Shown in pieces: positions 54,799 to 63,425 of a stretch of 64,000 bases of DNA. Within the stretch, counting starts at the first letter, position 1, and each line of letters starts with the position of its first letter. Source of the DNA: Pseudomonas nunensis (GTDB lineage: Bacteria > Pseudomonadota > Gammaproteobacteria > Pseudomonadales > Pseudomonadaceae); assembly GCF_024296925.1 (NCBI RefSeq), contig NZ_CP101125.1, positions 6,450,501 through 6,514,500 on the forward strand, written 5' to 3'. The notes below the pieces were generated by a model. That model saw nothing but the letters and a program-made list of their open reading frames with translations, ran no database searches and was not told where the DNA came from. Made by a program: the position numbers and the translations under genes.

Positions 54799-56016
54799 AT
54801 GTCGGCCACCAAGAAGCCTGTAAATACTCCGTTGCACTTACTCCAACAACTCTCGGGCAGCCTGCTCGAGCATTTGGAAACCGCTTGTTCCCAAGCCTTG
54901 GCTGATGCTGAAAAACTGCTCGCCAAACTGGAAAAGCAACGCGGAAAAGCGCAGGAAAAACTGCACAAATCCCGTACCAAATTGCAGGACGCTGCGTCCG
55001 CCGGTAAGGCCAAGGCACAAGCCAAGGCGAAGGACGGCGTCAAGCAACTCGAAGACCTGCTCGATGCCCTGAAGGATCGTCAGTCCGAGACCCGTGCTTA
55101 CATTCTGCAACTCAAGCGTGACGCTCAAGAAAGCCTGAAACTGGCCCAGGGCGTTGGTCGCGTACAAGAGGCTGTCAGCAAGGCGTTGTCCCTGCGTTCG
55201 GCCAAGCCTGCTGCGGCACCTGCCAAGAAAGCCGCTGCCAAACCGGTTGCCGCGAAAGCAGCCGCCAAGCCTGCTGCCAAACCGGCTGCTAAAGCGCCGG
55301 CCAAAGCCGCAGCAAAACCTGCAGCAAAACCTGCAGCGAAAAAACCAGTCGCGGCCAGTGCTGCGAAACCAGCTGCTAAAGCGACTGCTGCCAAGCCAGC
55401 TGCCGCCAAACCAGCCGCTGCAAAAACCGCTGCTGCCAAACCGGCTGCCGCGAAAACTGCCGCTGCAAAACCAGCTGCAAAAGCGGCCGCTAAACCAGCT
55501 GCCAAACCAGTCGCCAAAACCGCAGCAGCGAAACCGGCTGCCAAGCCAGCCGCGAAGCCAGTAGCTGCAAAAGCCGCTGCAAAACCAGCCGCCAAGTCGG
55601 CAGCAAAACCAGCAGCAAAACCGGCGGCTAAAACCGCAGCCGCCAAACCTGCTGCCAAGCCTGCCGCTGCAAAACCTGCTGCTGCAAAAACCGCTGCTGC
55701 TAAACCGGCCGCCAAACCTGCCGCTGCCAAACCAGCTGCCGCTAAACCGGCTACTGCGAGCGCTGCAAAACCTGCCGCTGCCAAGCCGGCTGCTGCAAAA
55801 CCAGCTGCCGCTAAACCAGCTGCAAAACCAGCGGTGAAAAAACCAGCCGCCGCAAAACCAGTCGCGGCTAAACCGGCAACCGCGCCAGTCGCCAAGCCTG
55901 CCACCCCGGCTCCGGCAGCATCGCCTGCCCCAGCCGCAACCGCTTCGACAGCGACCGCTGCGCCAACCCCGGCTGCCGTGTCGAGCACTGGCACCACCCC
56001 AACCAGCGCTTCCTAA
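54799..56016 (+). CDS. algP: AlgP histone-like regulator
   Basis: A 405-residue protein. Residues 1-130 are helical and charged (QALADAEKLLAKLEKQRGKA). From about 134 to 360 it consists of some 50 KPAA-type units (AAKPAAKPAA, AAAKPA), like the carboxy tail of histone H1. AlgP binds DNA in P. aeruginosa and affects algD. The repeat region is prone to length change. CAGGAGGTAAACC precedes the ATG; the stop overlaps the TIGR02444 gene by 4 bases. Confidence 0.94.
   Translation: MSATKKPVNTPLHLLQQLSGSLLEHLETACSQALADAEKLLAKLEKQRGKAQEKLHKSRTKLQDAASAGKAKAQAKAKDGVKQLEDLLDALKDRQSETRAYILQLKRDAQESLKLAQGVGRVQEAVSKALSLRSAKPAAAPAKKAAAKPVAAKAAAKPAAKPAAKAPAKAAAKPAAKPAAKKPVAASAAKPAAKATAAKPAAAKPAAAKTAAAKPAAAKTAAAKPAAKAAAKPAAKPVAKTAAAKPAAKPAAKPVAAKAAAKPAAKSAAKPAAKPAAKTAAAKPAAKPAAAKPAAAKTAAAKPAAKPAAAKPAAAKPATASAAKPAAAKPAAAKPAAAKPAAKPAVKKPAAAKPVAAKPATAPVAKPATPAPAASPAPAATASTATAAPTPAAVSSTGTTPTSAS
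55195..55880 (+). repeat. algP: KPAA-coding repeat region inside algP
   Basis: About 690 bases of degenerate 12-base units (AAA CCN GCN GCN and shifted forms). Single units vary in third positions, so exact slippage is limited, but several identical stretches of 15-20 bases remain. Confidence 0.9.
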
Positions 56017-56477
56017 GTGCCGGTTACCGCGACGCGCAGCTGATGCAGCGCGTCGCGGTCCAGGTTGGCGGCGCCTGCCGCCACACCTTCCAGCCAGGCC
56101 GATCGATCGGTCGTCTCGCCTTGCGGCCAACTTTGGGCCGTGCGCTCCAGTTGCAACAGCAGATGCCGTTCCGATTCCAGCTCCAGAGTTTTCACTTGCT
56201 CGCGTAATGCGTTAAGTCCGACGTCATCCGCAGCGGCGGCTTTCCACTGCTGACGCAATGTGCGCAACGGCCGCACGACGTTCACTTCCCACGGACCCGC
56301 CACCTGCAAAAGTTGCTGCAAGCGTTGCTCGTCGCAGCTTACCCCCCGTTGTTCCAGCCACAGCCCACACAGCAAAAGGCAGACATTCGCCCCTGCCGAC
56401 TGCATTTGCAGGCACAGATCTTCAACGCCAGGGTGGGCGTAAGTGCCAAGGGAAAAGCTCCACAGGTCAGAGGACAT
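56013..56477 (-). CDS. TIGR02444 family protein
   Basis: A 154-residue protein. It starts MSSDLWSFSLGTYAHPGVED and has CLQMQSAGANVCLLLCGLWL. This is the TIGR02444 signature, found in Pseudomonas between algP and an ABC-F gene. It is helical and contains several Cys. No known function. It is divergent from yheS (50 bp). Confidence 0.87.
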   Translation of the reverse strand: MSSDLWSFSLGTYAHPGVEDLCLQMQSAGANVCLLLCGLWLEQRGVSCDEQRLQQLLQVAGPWEVNVVRPLRTLRQQWKAAAADDVGLNALREQVKTLELESERHLLLQLERTAQSWPQGETTDRSAWLEGVAAGAANLDRDALHQLRVAVTGT

Positions 56478-56527
56478 AGTGCTACTCGCGCCAGTTGCGA
56501 GCGAAGCTGGTAGACTCCGCCGCCATT

Positions 56528-58438
56528 ATGATTCGACTTCAGAACCTGACTTTACAGCGTGGCCCGCAACGTCTGCTAGAAGACGCCGAGCTGACCCTGC
56601 ACGCCGGCCACAAAGCCGGCCTCATCGGTGCCAACGGCGCCGGCAAATCGAGCCTGTTCGCCTTGCTCCTGGGCGATCTGCACCCGGACTCGGGTGATTG
56701 CTTCTTGCCGGCGGACTGGCGCATCGCCCACATGCGCCAGGAGATCGACACCCTCGATCGCATCGCGGTCGACTACGTGCTCGATGGCGACCTGCGCCTG
56801 CGTGAGGTGCAACGAGACCTCGCTGCGGCCGAAGCGGCGCATGACGGTGCCGCTCAGGCCCGCCTGCACGCCGAACTCGACAGCGCCGACGGTTATACCG
56901 CCGATGCCCGGGCGCGCAAGTTGCTCGCGGGCCTGGGGTTCACCAACGATCAGATGGATCGTCAGGTAGGAGATTTCTCCGGTGGCTGGAGGATGCGTCT
57001 GAATCTGGCGCAGGCATTGATGTGCCCTTCGGATCTGTTGCTGCTCGACGAACCGACCAACCACTTGGACCTCGACGCCATCATCTGGCTGGAAGAATGG
57101 CTCAAGAGCTATCCCGGCACCTTGATGCTGATTTCCCACGACCGGGACTTCCTCGATGCCGTGGTCGATCACGTGGCTCACGTCGATCAGCGCAAGATCA
57201 CCCTGTATCGCGGTGGCTACAGCGCCTTCGAACGTGCGCGTGCCGAGCGTCTGGCCCAGCAACAGCAGGCTTACGAGAAGCAGCAGGCGCAACGTGCGCA
57301 CATGGAAAGCTACATCGCCCGCTTCAAGGCCCAGGCCACCAAGGCCCGTCAGGCCCAGAGCCGGATCAAGGCGCTGGAGCGGATGGAAGAACTGTCCGCC
57401 GCCCACGTCGATTCGCCGTTCGACTTCGTGTTCCGCGAATCGCACAAAATCTCCAGCCCGCTGATTGATATCTCCGACGCCCGATTGGGTTACGGCGAGC
57501 GCGCTGTGCTGGAGAAGGTCAAGCTGCAACTGACCCCCGGCGCACGCATCGGCTTGCTCGGTCCGAACGGCGCGGGTAAATCGACCCTGATCAAAAACCT
57601 CGCCGGTGAACTCGCGCCGTTGTCCGGTCGCCTGACCCGTGGCGAGAACACCGTGGTCGGCTACTTTGCCCAGCATCAGCTGGACTCGCTGGACTCCAAG
57701 GCCAGCCCGTTGCTGCACATGCAGCGCCTGGCGCCGACCGAGCGCGAGCAAACGTTGCGCGATTTCCTCGGTGGTTTCGACTTCCGTGGGGCGCGCATCG
57801 ATGAGCCAGTGCTGAATTTCTCCGGTGGCGAAAAGGCCCGACTGGCACTGGCGTTGATCGCCTGGGGCCGACCGAACCTGCTGCTGCTCGACGAACCGAC
57901 TAACCACCTGGACCTGGAAATGCGCCTGGCGCTGACCATGGCGTTGCAGGAGTTCAGCGGTGCGGTATTGGTGGTCTCCCACGATCGCCATTTGCTCAAG
58001 AGCACTACCGACAATTTCTATCTGGTGGCGGACGGCAAGGTCGAAGAGTTCGACGGCGACCTGGAAGACTACACCCGCTGGCTGGTGGACTATCGCCAGC
58101 GCAACGCCCCGGTCAGCAACACCCCGGTGAACCCGGACAAGACCGACAAGAAGGCTCAGCGTCAGGCCGCTGCTGCATTGCGTCAGCAACTGGCACCGCA
58201 CAAGCGCGAAGCCGACAAGCTCGAAGCCGAGCTGGGCAAGCTGCACGAGAAACTGGCGAAGATCGACGCCAGCCTCGGCGACAGCGATATCTACGAACCA
58301 GCGCGCAAGAACGAACTGCGTGACCTGCTGGCCGAGCAGGCCAAGCTCAAGGTGCGTGAAGCGGAGCTGGAAGAGTCCTGGATGGAAGCCCTGGAACTGC
58401 TGGAAAGCATGCAGGCGGAGCTGGAGGCGCTGTCCTGA
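56528..58438 (+). CDS. yheS: ABC-F family ATPase YheS
   Basis: A 636-residue cytosolic ABC-F protein with two ATPase domains: Walker A GANGAGKS near residue 37 and GPNGAGKS near 350. Signature sequences FSGGWRMRLNLAQAL and FSGGEKARLALAL, and LLLLDEPTNHLDLDA twice. A linker with YIARFKAQATKARQAQSRIK separates them. Length and wording match YheS. ABC-F proteins act on ribosomes. ATG 56528. Its TGA overlaps the next ATG (TGATG). Confidence 0.92.
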   Translation: MIRLQNLTLQRGPQRLLEDAELTLHAGHKAGLIGANGAGKSSLFALLLGDLHPDSGDCFLPADWRIAHMRQEIDTLDRIAVDYVLDGDLRLREVQRDLAAAEAAHDGAAQARLHAELDSADGYTADARARKLLAGLGFTNDQMDRQVGDFSGGWRMRLNLAQALMCPSDLLLLDEPTNHLDLDAIIWLEEWLKSYPGTLMLISHDRDFLDAVVDHVAHVDQRKITLYRGGYSAFERARAERLAQQQQAYEKQQAQRAHMESYIARFKAQATKARQAQSRIKALERMEELSAAHVDSPFDFVFRESHKISSPLIDISDARLGYGERAVLEKVKLQLTPGARIGLLGPNGAGKSTLIKNLAGELAPLSGRLTRGENTVVGYFAQHQLDSLDSKASPLLHMQRLAPTEREQTLRDFLGGFDFRGARIDEPVLNFSGGEKARLALALIAWGRPNLLLLDEPTNHLDLEMRLALTMALQEFSGAVLVVSHDRHLLKSTTDNFYLVADGKVEEFDGDLEDYTRWLVDYRQRNAPVSNTPVNPDKTDKKAQRQAAAALRQQLAPHKREADKLEAELGKLHEKLAKIDASLGDSDIYEPARKNELRDLLAEQAKLKVREAELEESWMEALELLESMQAELEALS

Positions 58439-59019
58439 TGGATGCCTTCAAGCTGCCGCTGCCGGCAATGTGGGCCGAGCCGATCTGGCTCGGCGTGCAA
58501 ATCCTGCTGATCCTGCTGGTCGGTTACCTCGCCCAACGCTTCGTTGCCAAAGGCCTGACGCGCCTGGGCGAGCGTTATCCGTTTCCGCCGCAACTGCTGA
58601 TGCCACTGCGCGGTGGCTTGCGCTGGCTGATCATGGGCAGCGCGTTGATCTTTGTGCTGGAACGCCTCGGCGTCTCGGCCACGGTGCTCTGGACCGCGTT
58701 GTCGGGGTTCGTGGCGGTGGCGGCGGTGGCGTTCTTCGCCATGTGGAGCGTGCTCTCCAACCTGCTGTGCGCGATTCTGATCTTCACTGTCGGTCCGTTC
58801 CGCATCGGTGATGTGGTCGAGTTGGTGGACACCCTCGACAAGCCTGGCGTCAAAGGCCGGGTGGTGGCGATCAATCTGCTGTTTACCACGCTGATCGAAG
58901 CCGAAGAGGCCGGGACTGGCAGTGCCATGGTGCAAGTGCCGAACAGCCTGTTCTTCCAGCGCTCGGTTCGGCGGTGGCGGGGGACTGATGTGTTTCCTTC
59001 CAGCGGGTTTGAAAAGTAA
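58438..59019 (+). CDS. MscS-family mechanosensitive channel
   Basis: A 193-residue membrane protein with three hydrophobic helices. The pore-lining helix has the LSGFVAVAAVAFFAMWSVLS sequence and an MscS beta domain follows (VGPFRIGDVVELVDTLDKPG). It lacks the large carboxy-terminal vestibule of E. coli MscS, so it is a short variant. The start overlaps the yheS stop; co-translation is likely. Confidence 0.87.
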   Translation: MDAFKLPLPAMWAEPIWLGVQILLILLVGYLAQRFVAKGLTRLGERYPFPPQLLMPLRGGLRWLIMGSALIFVLERLGVSATVLWTALSGFVAVAAVAFFAMWSVLSNLLCAILIFTVGPFRIGDVVELVDTLDKPGVKGRVVAINLLFTTLIEAEEAGTGSAMVQVPNSLFFQRSVRRWRGTDVFPSSGFEK

Positions 59020-59043
59020 GACTTCTGTTGCCTGACCCATTGC

Positions 59044-59138
59044 CTTCGCGAGCAAGCTCGCTCCCACAGTGGATCAATGTTGTTCACCTATTGGGTGTTC
59101 GCTGAAGATCCCATGTGGGAGCGGGCTTGCTCGCGAAG
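59044..59138. repeat. REPIN, GTGGGAGCGGGC type (one arm GAGC variant)
   Basis: CTTCGCGAGCAAGCTCGCTC plus CCAC (59044-59067) and GTGGGAGCGGGCTTGCTCGC plus GAAG (59115-59138) pair with one mismatch. Confidence 0.9.
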
Positions 59139-59177
59139 AGGCCCTCACAGCCGCAAACACTGGTCGCCTGTCCCCCT

Positions 59178-59186
59178 GTCCTACAA
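59178..59186 (+). promoter_or_regulatory. GTCCTACAA motif upstream of the LysE-type gene
   Basis: One of five intergenic copies; a CGGTAG half-site lies 6 bases downstream. About 70 bp before the ATG at 59258. Confidence 0.4.
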
Positions 59187-59257
59187 AAAATCGGTAGTCA
59201 TCCGCCCAAAGCCGCATTAGCTTAGACGTCTGTCACGAGTCTGAGTCGAGGTGTGCG

Positions 59258-59890
59258 ATGGTGCTTCAAACATGGCTGGCGTTTTTTGCCGCCTGCTGGG
59301 TGATCAGCTTGTCTCCCGGTGCCGGCGCGATTGCGTCGATGTCCAGCGGCTTGCGCTATGGTTTTTGGCGCGGTTACTGGAACGCCCTAGGCCTGCAACT
59401 GGGCCTGGCGGTGCAGATTGCGATTGTCGGCTTGGGCGTGGGAGCGATTCTCACGGCTTCGGCGACGGCGTTCTATGCGATCAAATGGTTCGGTGTGGCG
59501 TATCTGGTTTACCTGGCGGTCAAGCAATGGCGGGCACTGCCCAGCGACATGAGCGACGACGGGGCGGTGCGACAGATTGGCAAGCCGTTGGCCCTGGTGT
59601 TCCGGGGTTTCCTGGTGAACATCAGCAACCCCAAGGCATTGGTGTTCATGCTGGCGGTGTTGCCGCAGTTCATTGACCCCCATGCGCCGCTGCTGGCCCA
59701 GTACCTGATCATTGGCGTCACCATGGTCTGTGTCGACCTGATCGTCATGGCCGGTTACACCGGGCTGGCGGCCAAAGTGCTGCGACTGTTGCGCACGCCC
59801 AAACAGCAGAAACGCATGAACCGCACGTTTGCCGGGTTGTTCATTGGCGCTGCGGCGTTCATGGCGACGCTGCGTAAAGCGGTGGTGTAA
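59258..59890 (+). CDS. LysE/RhtB family amino-acid exporter
   Basis: A 210-residue membrane protein with about six helices. The LysE signature is visible (VISLSPGAGAIASMSSGLRY) and the second half has FLVNISNPKALVFMLAVLPQF. RhtB-type proteins export homoserine, threonine or other amino acids. GAGGTGTGCG precedes the ATG. No regulator is adjacent. Confidence 0.9.
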   Translation: MVLQTWLAFFAACWVISLSPGAGAIASMSSGLRYGFWRGYWNALGLQLGLAVQIAIVGLGVGAILTASATAFYAIKWFGVAYLVYLAVKQWRALPSDMSDDGAVRQIGKPLALVFRGFLVNISNPKALVFMLAVLPQFIDPHAPLLAQYLIIGVTMVCVDLIVMAGYTGLAAKVLRLLRTPKQQKRMNRTFAGLFIGAAAFMATLRKAVV

Positions 59891-59903
59891 AACCGCCAGG
59901 CAC

Positions 59904-59935
59904 AAAAAAGGCGACCTCTACAGGTCGCCTTTTTC
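59904..59935 (+). terminator. Terminator of the LysE-type gene
   Basis: The stem AAAAAGGCGACCT / AGGTCGCCTTTTT with a 4-base loop lies 14 bases after the stop. Confidence 0.93.
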
Positions 59936-59955
59936 ATTGCTGCGAGCGAACTCCC

Positions 59956-60044
59956 GTGGCGAGGGGGCTTGCCCCCGTTGAGGTGCGAAGCGCCTCCAAA
60001 ATGGGACCGCTACGCAGTCCAACGGGGGCAAGCCCCCTCACCAC
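59956..60044. repeat. REPIN, GTGGCGAGGGGGC type
   Basis: Arms GTGGCGAGGGGGCTTGCCCC and the complement ending at 60044 (one change), with a GAAGCGCCTCC / GACCGCTACGC interior. Third copy of the class seen at 20166 and 44164. Confidence 0.9.
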
Positions 60045-60067
60045 AGAAGCCCCTCACCACATTGGTA

Positions 60068-60811
60068 TCAGCGCAGAATTACCGGCGCCGTATCCCTTGG
60101 CAGGTTGTTGCGTTGCGGGGCTTGCCCCGGCTGTTCGTAGCTAGGACCACCCAGCTGTTGGCTCAGTTGCCCGGCCACGTCTTCGCCCAACGCCTTGGAC
60201 ACATCACGCACCACCCGAGGGCGGTTCAGCGAGATCTTGATGTCCCGGCCATTCACCAGTTTGGTGTCCTGGCCTTCACCCATCGCCGTGAAGGCCGAGG
60301 TGATTTCGAAGGTCTTGGTGTTGATCAGGCTGAAATCCGCCACCAGGGTCAGCGCCAGCACCGCCGAATAGCTGTCGGAGTTGGCCAGCTCGTTCATGTC
60401 CTGGGTGAAGTCGATGTCCGACACTGTGCCGAACAGCACATAGTCCGCGCCCTTGAAGTTGCCAGCCTTGATCCGCTTGATCACATCGTAGATGTCACCC
60501 TTGGATGAAGCCGTGTAAGGCGTGCCCTGAATCAGCTGGAACATGCCGGTGCGCAGGATTTCACCCTTGATGTCGCCGGTGAATTTACGCAGCTCGGCCT
60601 GTTCGATATAGCTGGTGGTGGCTTCGATCTCGTTGTAGTTCGACGAACCGCTGGAGCTGTAATAGCCCTCACGGTAATTGTTCTGCGCCGAGACGATGTG
60701 GATGTATTGCTCCACCCGCTCCTGGTACGCCAGATCCGTGACCGCAACTTTCGGGGCCGCTTGCACGCTGAACGCGCAAGCCAGAGCCATCATGCCAATC
60801 CATGTGCGCAT
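60068..60811 (-). CDS. Exported CsgG/LpoB-like protein
   Basis: A 247-residue protein with a signal peptide (MACAFSVQA-AP, residue 19) but no lipobox. It begins with a CsgG-like strand (KVAVTDLAYQERV), then LRTGMFQLIQG and GADYVLFGTVSDIDFTQDMN. A Tyr/Ser-rich insert near residue 50 (YYSSSGSSNYNE) is unusual. The tail is Gln/Pro-rich. It starts 3 bases after the LpoB stop, so it is the last gene of the lipoprotein cluster. A role with LpoB in the envelope is inferred only. Confidence 0.75.
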   Translation of the reverse strand: MRTWIGMMALACAFSVQAAPKVAVTDLAYQERVEQYIHIVSAQNNYREGYYSSSGSSNYNEIEATTSYIEQAELRKFTGDIKGEILRTGMFQLIQGTPYTASSKGDIYDVIKRIKAGNFKGADYVLFGTVSDIDFTQDMNELANSDSYSAVLALTLVADFSLINTKTFEITSAFTAMGEGQDTKLVNGRDIKISLNRPRVVRDVSKALGEDVAGQLSQQLGGPSYEQPGQAPQRNNLPRDTAPVILR

Positions 60812-60814
60812 TGA

Positions 60815-61402
60815 TTAACGCTCCGTGGTTTTGCGGATCTCTTTTTCGTCCATCCACTCGGCCAGACCGCTTTCAACGTCGATCAGTTGCAGGCTGAATT
60901 TGTAGAAGACGTCCTTGTAGTCGGCGCTGCGCTTGACGATCGAGCTGATCGAACCTTCGATGCGGTACTTGGCAGCAATCATGTTGCCGGTCTTGGCGAC
61001 AGTGCTTTTCTTGTACAGGCCGCTCTGGTTTTGCAGCTTGAGCTGGTCAACCTGGCTCTGCATCGCGTTGTTGTCGCTGGCGAAGCGCGCAACACCGGTT
61101 TTCATCAGCTGGGTCTTGATGCTGGTGGTGATTTCGCGGGTATCGATGTACTCGCTGGTCTTGTTCTTCACGTCGTAGACCTGAACCACCGGACGGCCCT
61201 GCATGATGCCGGACTGGGCCAGGGAGCGGGTCATGGACTCGGCGATCATCTGCAGGTCGGTGGAACCGAACTCGTTGGTCACGGTTTCTACAGCCTTGGT
61301 GTCACCGTAGCTGATGTTCTTGCTGCCCAGGGTCGGCGAAGTGTTGGCGCAGCCGCTGGCCAGGAGGGCGAGAACGGCGATGAACGAAAAGCGTGCAAAC
61401 AT
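60815..61402 (-). CDS. lpoB: LpoB-like penicillin-binding protein activator
   Basis: A 195-residue lipoprotein with lipobox LASGC (Cys18). The LpoB domain is visible: STDLQMIAESMTRSLAQSGI, RPVVQVYDVKNKTSEYIDTR, KYRIEGSISSIVKR and FYKFSLQLIDVESGLAEW. In E. coli LpoB reaches through peptidoglycan to activate PBP1B and lies next to ycfL, as here. In P. aeruginosa a different lipoprotein, LpoP, does this job, so the target of this homologue is open. Confidence 0.87.
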   Translation of the reverse strand: MFARFSFIAVLALLASGCANTSPTLGSKNISYGDTKAVETVTNEFGSTDLQMIAESMTRSLAQSGIMQGRPVVQVYDVKNKTSEYIDTREITTSIKTQLMKTGVARFASDNNAMQSQVDQLKLQNQSGLYKKSTVAKTGNMIAAKYRIEGSISSIVKRSADYKDVFYKFSLQLIDVESGLAEWMDEKEIRKTTER

Positions 61403-61438
61403 GGGAATGCTCTCTAGAACTGAACGAATAGGGTCGGG

Positions 61439-61810
61439 TTAAGGCGTCTTGATTTCGAGTCGGAAATCCACGGCTTTGGCGGTCGGTGCGATGGCCTGGA
61501 TGAAACTGGTCTGCTCGCCGTACATCATCTGGCTTTTCCAGGTTTCTTCTTCCGCGATCGGGAAGCCTTCAGGACCGAGCCAGGCAAAACGGTAGTAGAA
61601 GGTCTTGTTGTTGAAGCTGGTGTTGCTCAGCTGCACATTGACCGTCTGGAAGCCGTTTTCCCGGGCGACGCGCATGGCGCCGACCACGATGTTCTTGAGC
61701 TTGCCCATGGCCACGACTTTGCTGGCAGCGCTGCCCGGCTCTGGTGGTGGCGGGGTGGCGCACCCGGCCAACAAGGCCAGGGCGACAACGGCGATGAGTT
61801 TGAAGCGCAT
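61439..61810 (-). CDS. YcfL-family lipoprotein
   Basis: A 123-residue lipoprotein with lipobox LLAGC (Cys17). A Pro-rich linker (TPPPPEPGS) precedes a YcfL/DUF1425 beta domain (VNVQLSNTSFNNKTFYYRFA, WLGPEGFPIAEEETWKS). It lies between the COG3014 and LpoB genes, 15 bases after the COG3014 stop. Function unknown; YcfL is next to LpoB in E. coli too. Confidence 0.85.
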   Translation of the reverse strand: MRFKLIAVVALALLAGCATPPPPEPGSAASKVVAMGKLKNIVVGAMRVARENGFQTVNVQLSNTSFNNKTFYYRFAWLGPEGFPIAEEETWKSQMMYGEQTSFIQAIAPTAKAVDFRLEIKTP

Positions 61811-61825
61811 GCAAAGACTCCGTTC

Positions 61826-63220
61826 TTAAGGTTGTTTGAAGCTGGCCACGGCGGTCGGGTTGGCACTCGTGATCACGTGTGCAGCCAGGCCGCTGGCGAA
61901 TACCTGATTACCCACGGCGCGCAGGCTGATGACCTGATAACGCTGATCCACGGTGATCTTGACCACCGAGCCGCCCACGGCGCTCGGCAGGGTGACTTGG
62001 TGTTCACCTTTCTTCAAGCGCAGACGCACCACTTGGGTGTTGTCCGGCAGGGTGCGCCACGTACGGGTATCGGCACCTTCCAGAACAGCTGAAGAAATAC
62101 CCACCGCCAGGCCGGCCAGCGGGTTGGTTTCGTTGATCTTCTTCTGGGCCACGCCTTTGGTCACGGCGCGCACGGTGGTGCGCAGGATGATGCCCGGCAT
62201 GTCGTCACGCAATGCGCGGCGCGACATGGCAGTGGTGCTGTTGAGCTGGGTCAGGTTCAACTGCTGACCGTCCACGCCGATCTGGGCGAAGGCCGGGGTC
62301 GAGGTGTCCGGCTTGATGATCGGGAATGACAGCGGGGTGATCACGAGCTGATTGCTGATAGGCAATGGCAGCGGAATGCGGATCGAGTCACGGGACGGCG
62401 CCAGGCCGCTCTGCACCACGATCAGGATGTCGCTGTCGTCAGTCTTGGCCGGCTTGTCGAGGTTGACCAGTGCCTGTTCCAGCAGCGGGGTGTTTGGGCG
62501 CAGTTCAGCGGCTTTGCGGTAACCCGGCGCGGCGAGGTCTTTTTCACCCAGGGCTTCGTAGACGTAACCGGCCAGGTAATGGCTGAAGGCACTCTGGTAG
62601 CTGTTTTTCAGGCTGACCACGTCCGGCGCGTCGAGGCTGGCGACCGGATAACCCTGCAGGTCTTTGTACTGGGTCTTGATGCCTTCTTTCTCGGCCTCGT
62701 TTTCGCTCTTGAGGTATTCCTTGTCGCGCAGATCGGCGATCACCGCTTCGCGTTCGTGGGTCTTCTTGATCGACATGCGCGCGCCGTCGAAGTCGTTCAC
62801 CGCCAGCAGGTTCAGGGCCATCTGGGTTGTCAGCATGACTTTTTCGTAGTCGTAGCCTTCGTAGCGACGGACCTTGTCGTTGACCAGGAAGCTGCCGAAC
62901 TGCGCCAGGTACTTGTCGGTATCAAGCTTGACCGAGTCTTCCCACTTGCCCACCACCTGATCGGCGCTGGTCCAGGCATTCTGGCTGCCGGAGAGGTCGC
63001 CCTTGGCGCGCAGCAGTTCACCCTTCTCGAAGTAATAGAGCAGGTCTTTGTCCGGGCCGGAGTTGTTCTTTTCCAGCATCGTCAGCGCCGCGTCGACATT
63101 GCCGGCGGCCAGTTGCTGGTTGGTTTGCGCGAGTTCGGAGTCGTAGTTGCGAAAGGCGGAACAGCCGGAGAGCAAGGTGACTGCACTGAGTGCGATCGAG
63201 GTAAGGGCGCGAGAGGCCAT
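61826..63220 (-). CDS. COG3014-family lipoprotein
   Basis: A 464-residue lipoprotein with lipobox LLSGC (Cys20). Residues 25-240 look like TPR-type helices (YYFEKGELLRAKGDLSGSQN, SHYLAGYVYEALGEKDLAAP). The second half is beta-rich, with TSTPAFAQIGVDGQQLNLTQ, RRALRDDMPGIILRTTVRAV, TRTWRTLPDNTQVVRLRLKK. Only a COG number can be given. It starts the visible cluster with YcfL and LpoB. Its carboxy half is clearly homologous to the partial gene at 63426. Confidence 0.85.
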   Translation of the reverse strand: MASRALTSIALSAVTLLSGCSAFRNYDSELAQTNQQLAAGNVDAALTMLEKNNSGPDKDLLYYFEKGELLRAKGDLSGSQNAWTSADQVVGKWEDSVKLDTDKYLAQFGSFLVNDKVRRYEGYDYEKVMLTTQMALNLLAVNDFDGARMSIKKTHEREAVIADLRDKEYLKSENEAEKEGIKTQYKDLQGYPVASLDAPDVVSLKNSYQSAFSHYLAGYVYEALGEKDLAAPGYRKAAELRPNTPLLEQALVNLDKPAKTDDSDILIVVQSGLAPSRDSIRIPLPLPISNQLVITPLSFPIIKPDTSTPAFAQIGVDGQQLNLTQLNSTTAMSRRALRDDMPGIILRTTVRAVTKGVAQKKINETNPLAGLAVGISSAVLEGADTRTWRTLPDNTQVVRLRLKKGEHQVTLPSAVGGSVVKITVDQRYQVISLRAVGNQVFASGLAAHVITSANPTAVASFKQP

Positions 63221-63425
63221 AGGGGTACTTCTTCCCTGAGTAGAAGCAGCCGCGCGTGCTGGTCGGGCTGTTGGGACCTATCAGCAGGGAGACTGGCGTC
63301 CTGCCAATTCCTCAAAAAGAGGAGCTTAAAATGCCGCAGCGCAATCGCGAGGGCGCGGCATTATAAGCTCGGATGCTGGCGATGTAATGGCTTTTTAATT
63401 ACATATTTTCACAACGTGCCACTAC

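Noticed and set aside
55125..55997. Alanine-rich minus-strand frame
   Set aside because: It is the complement of the KPAA repeats of algP.
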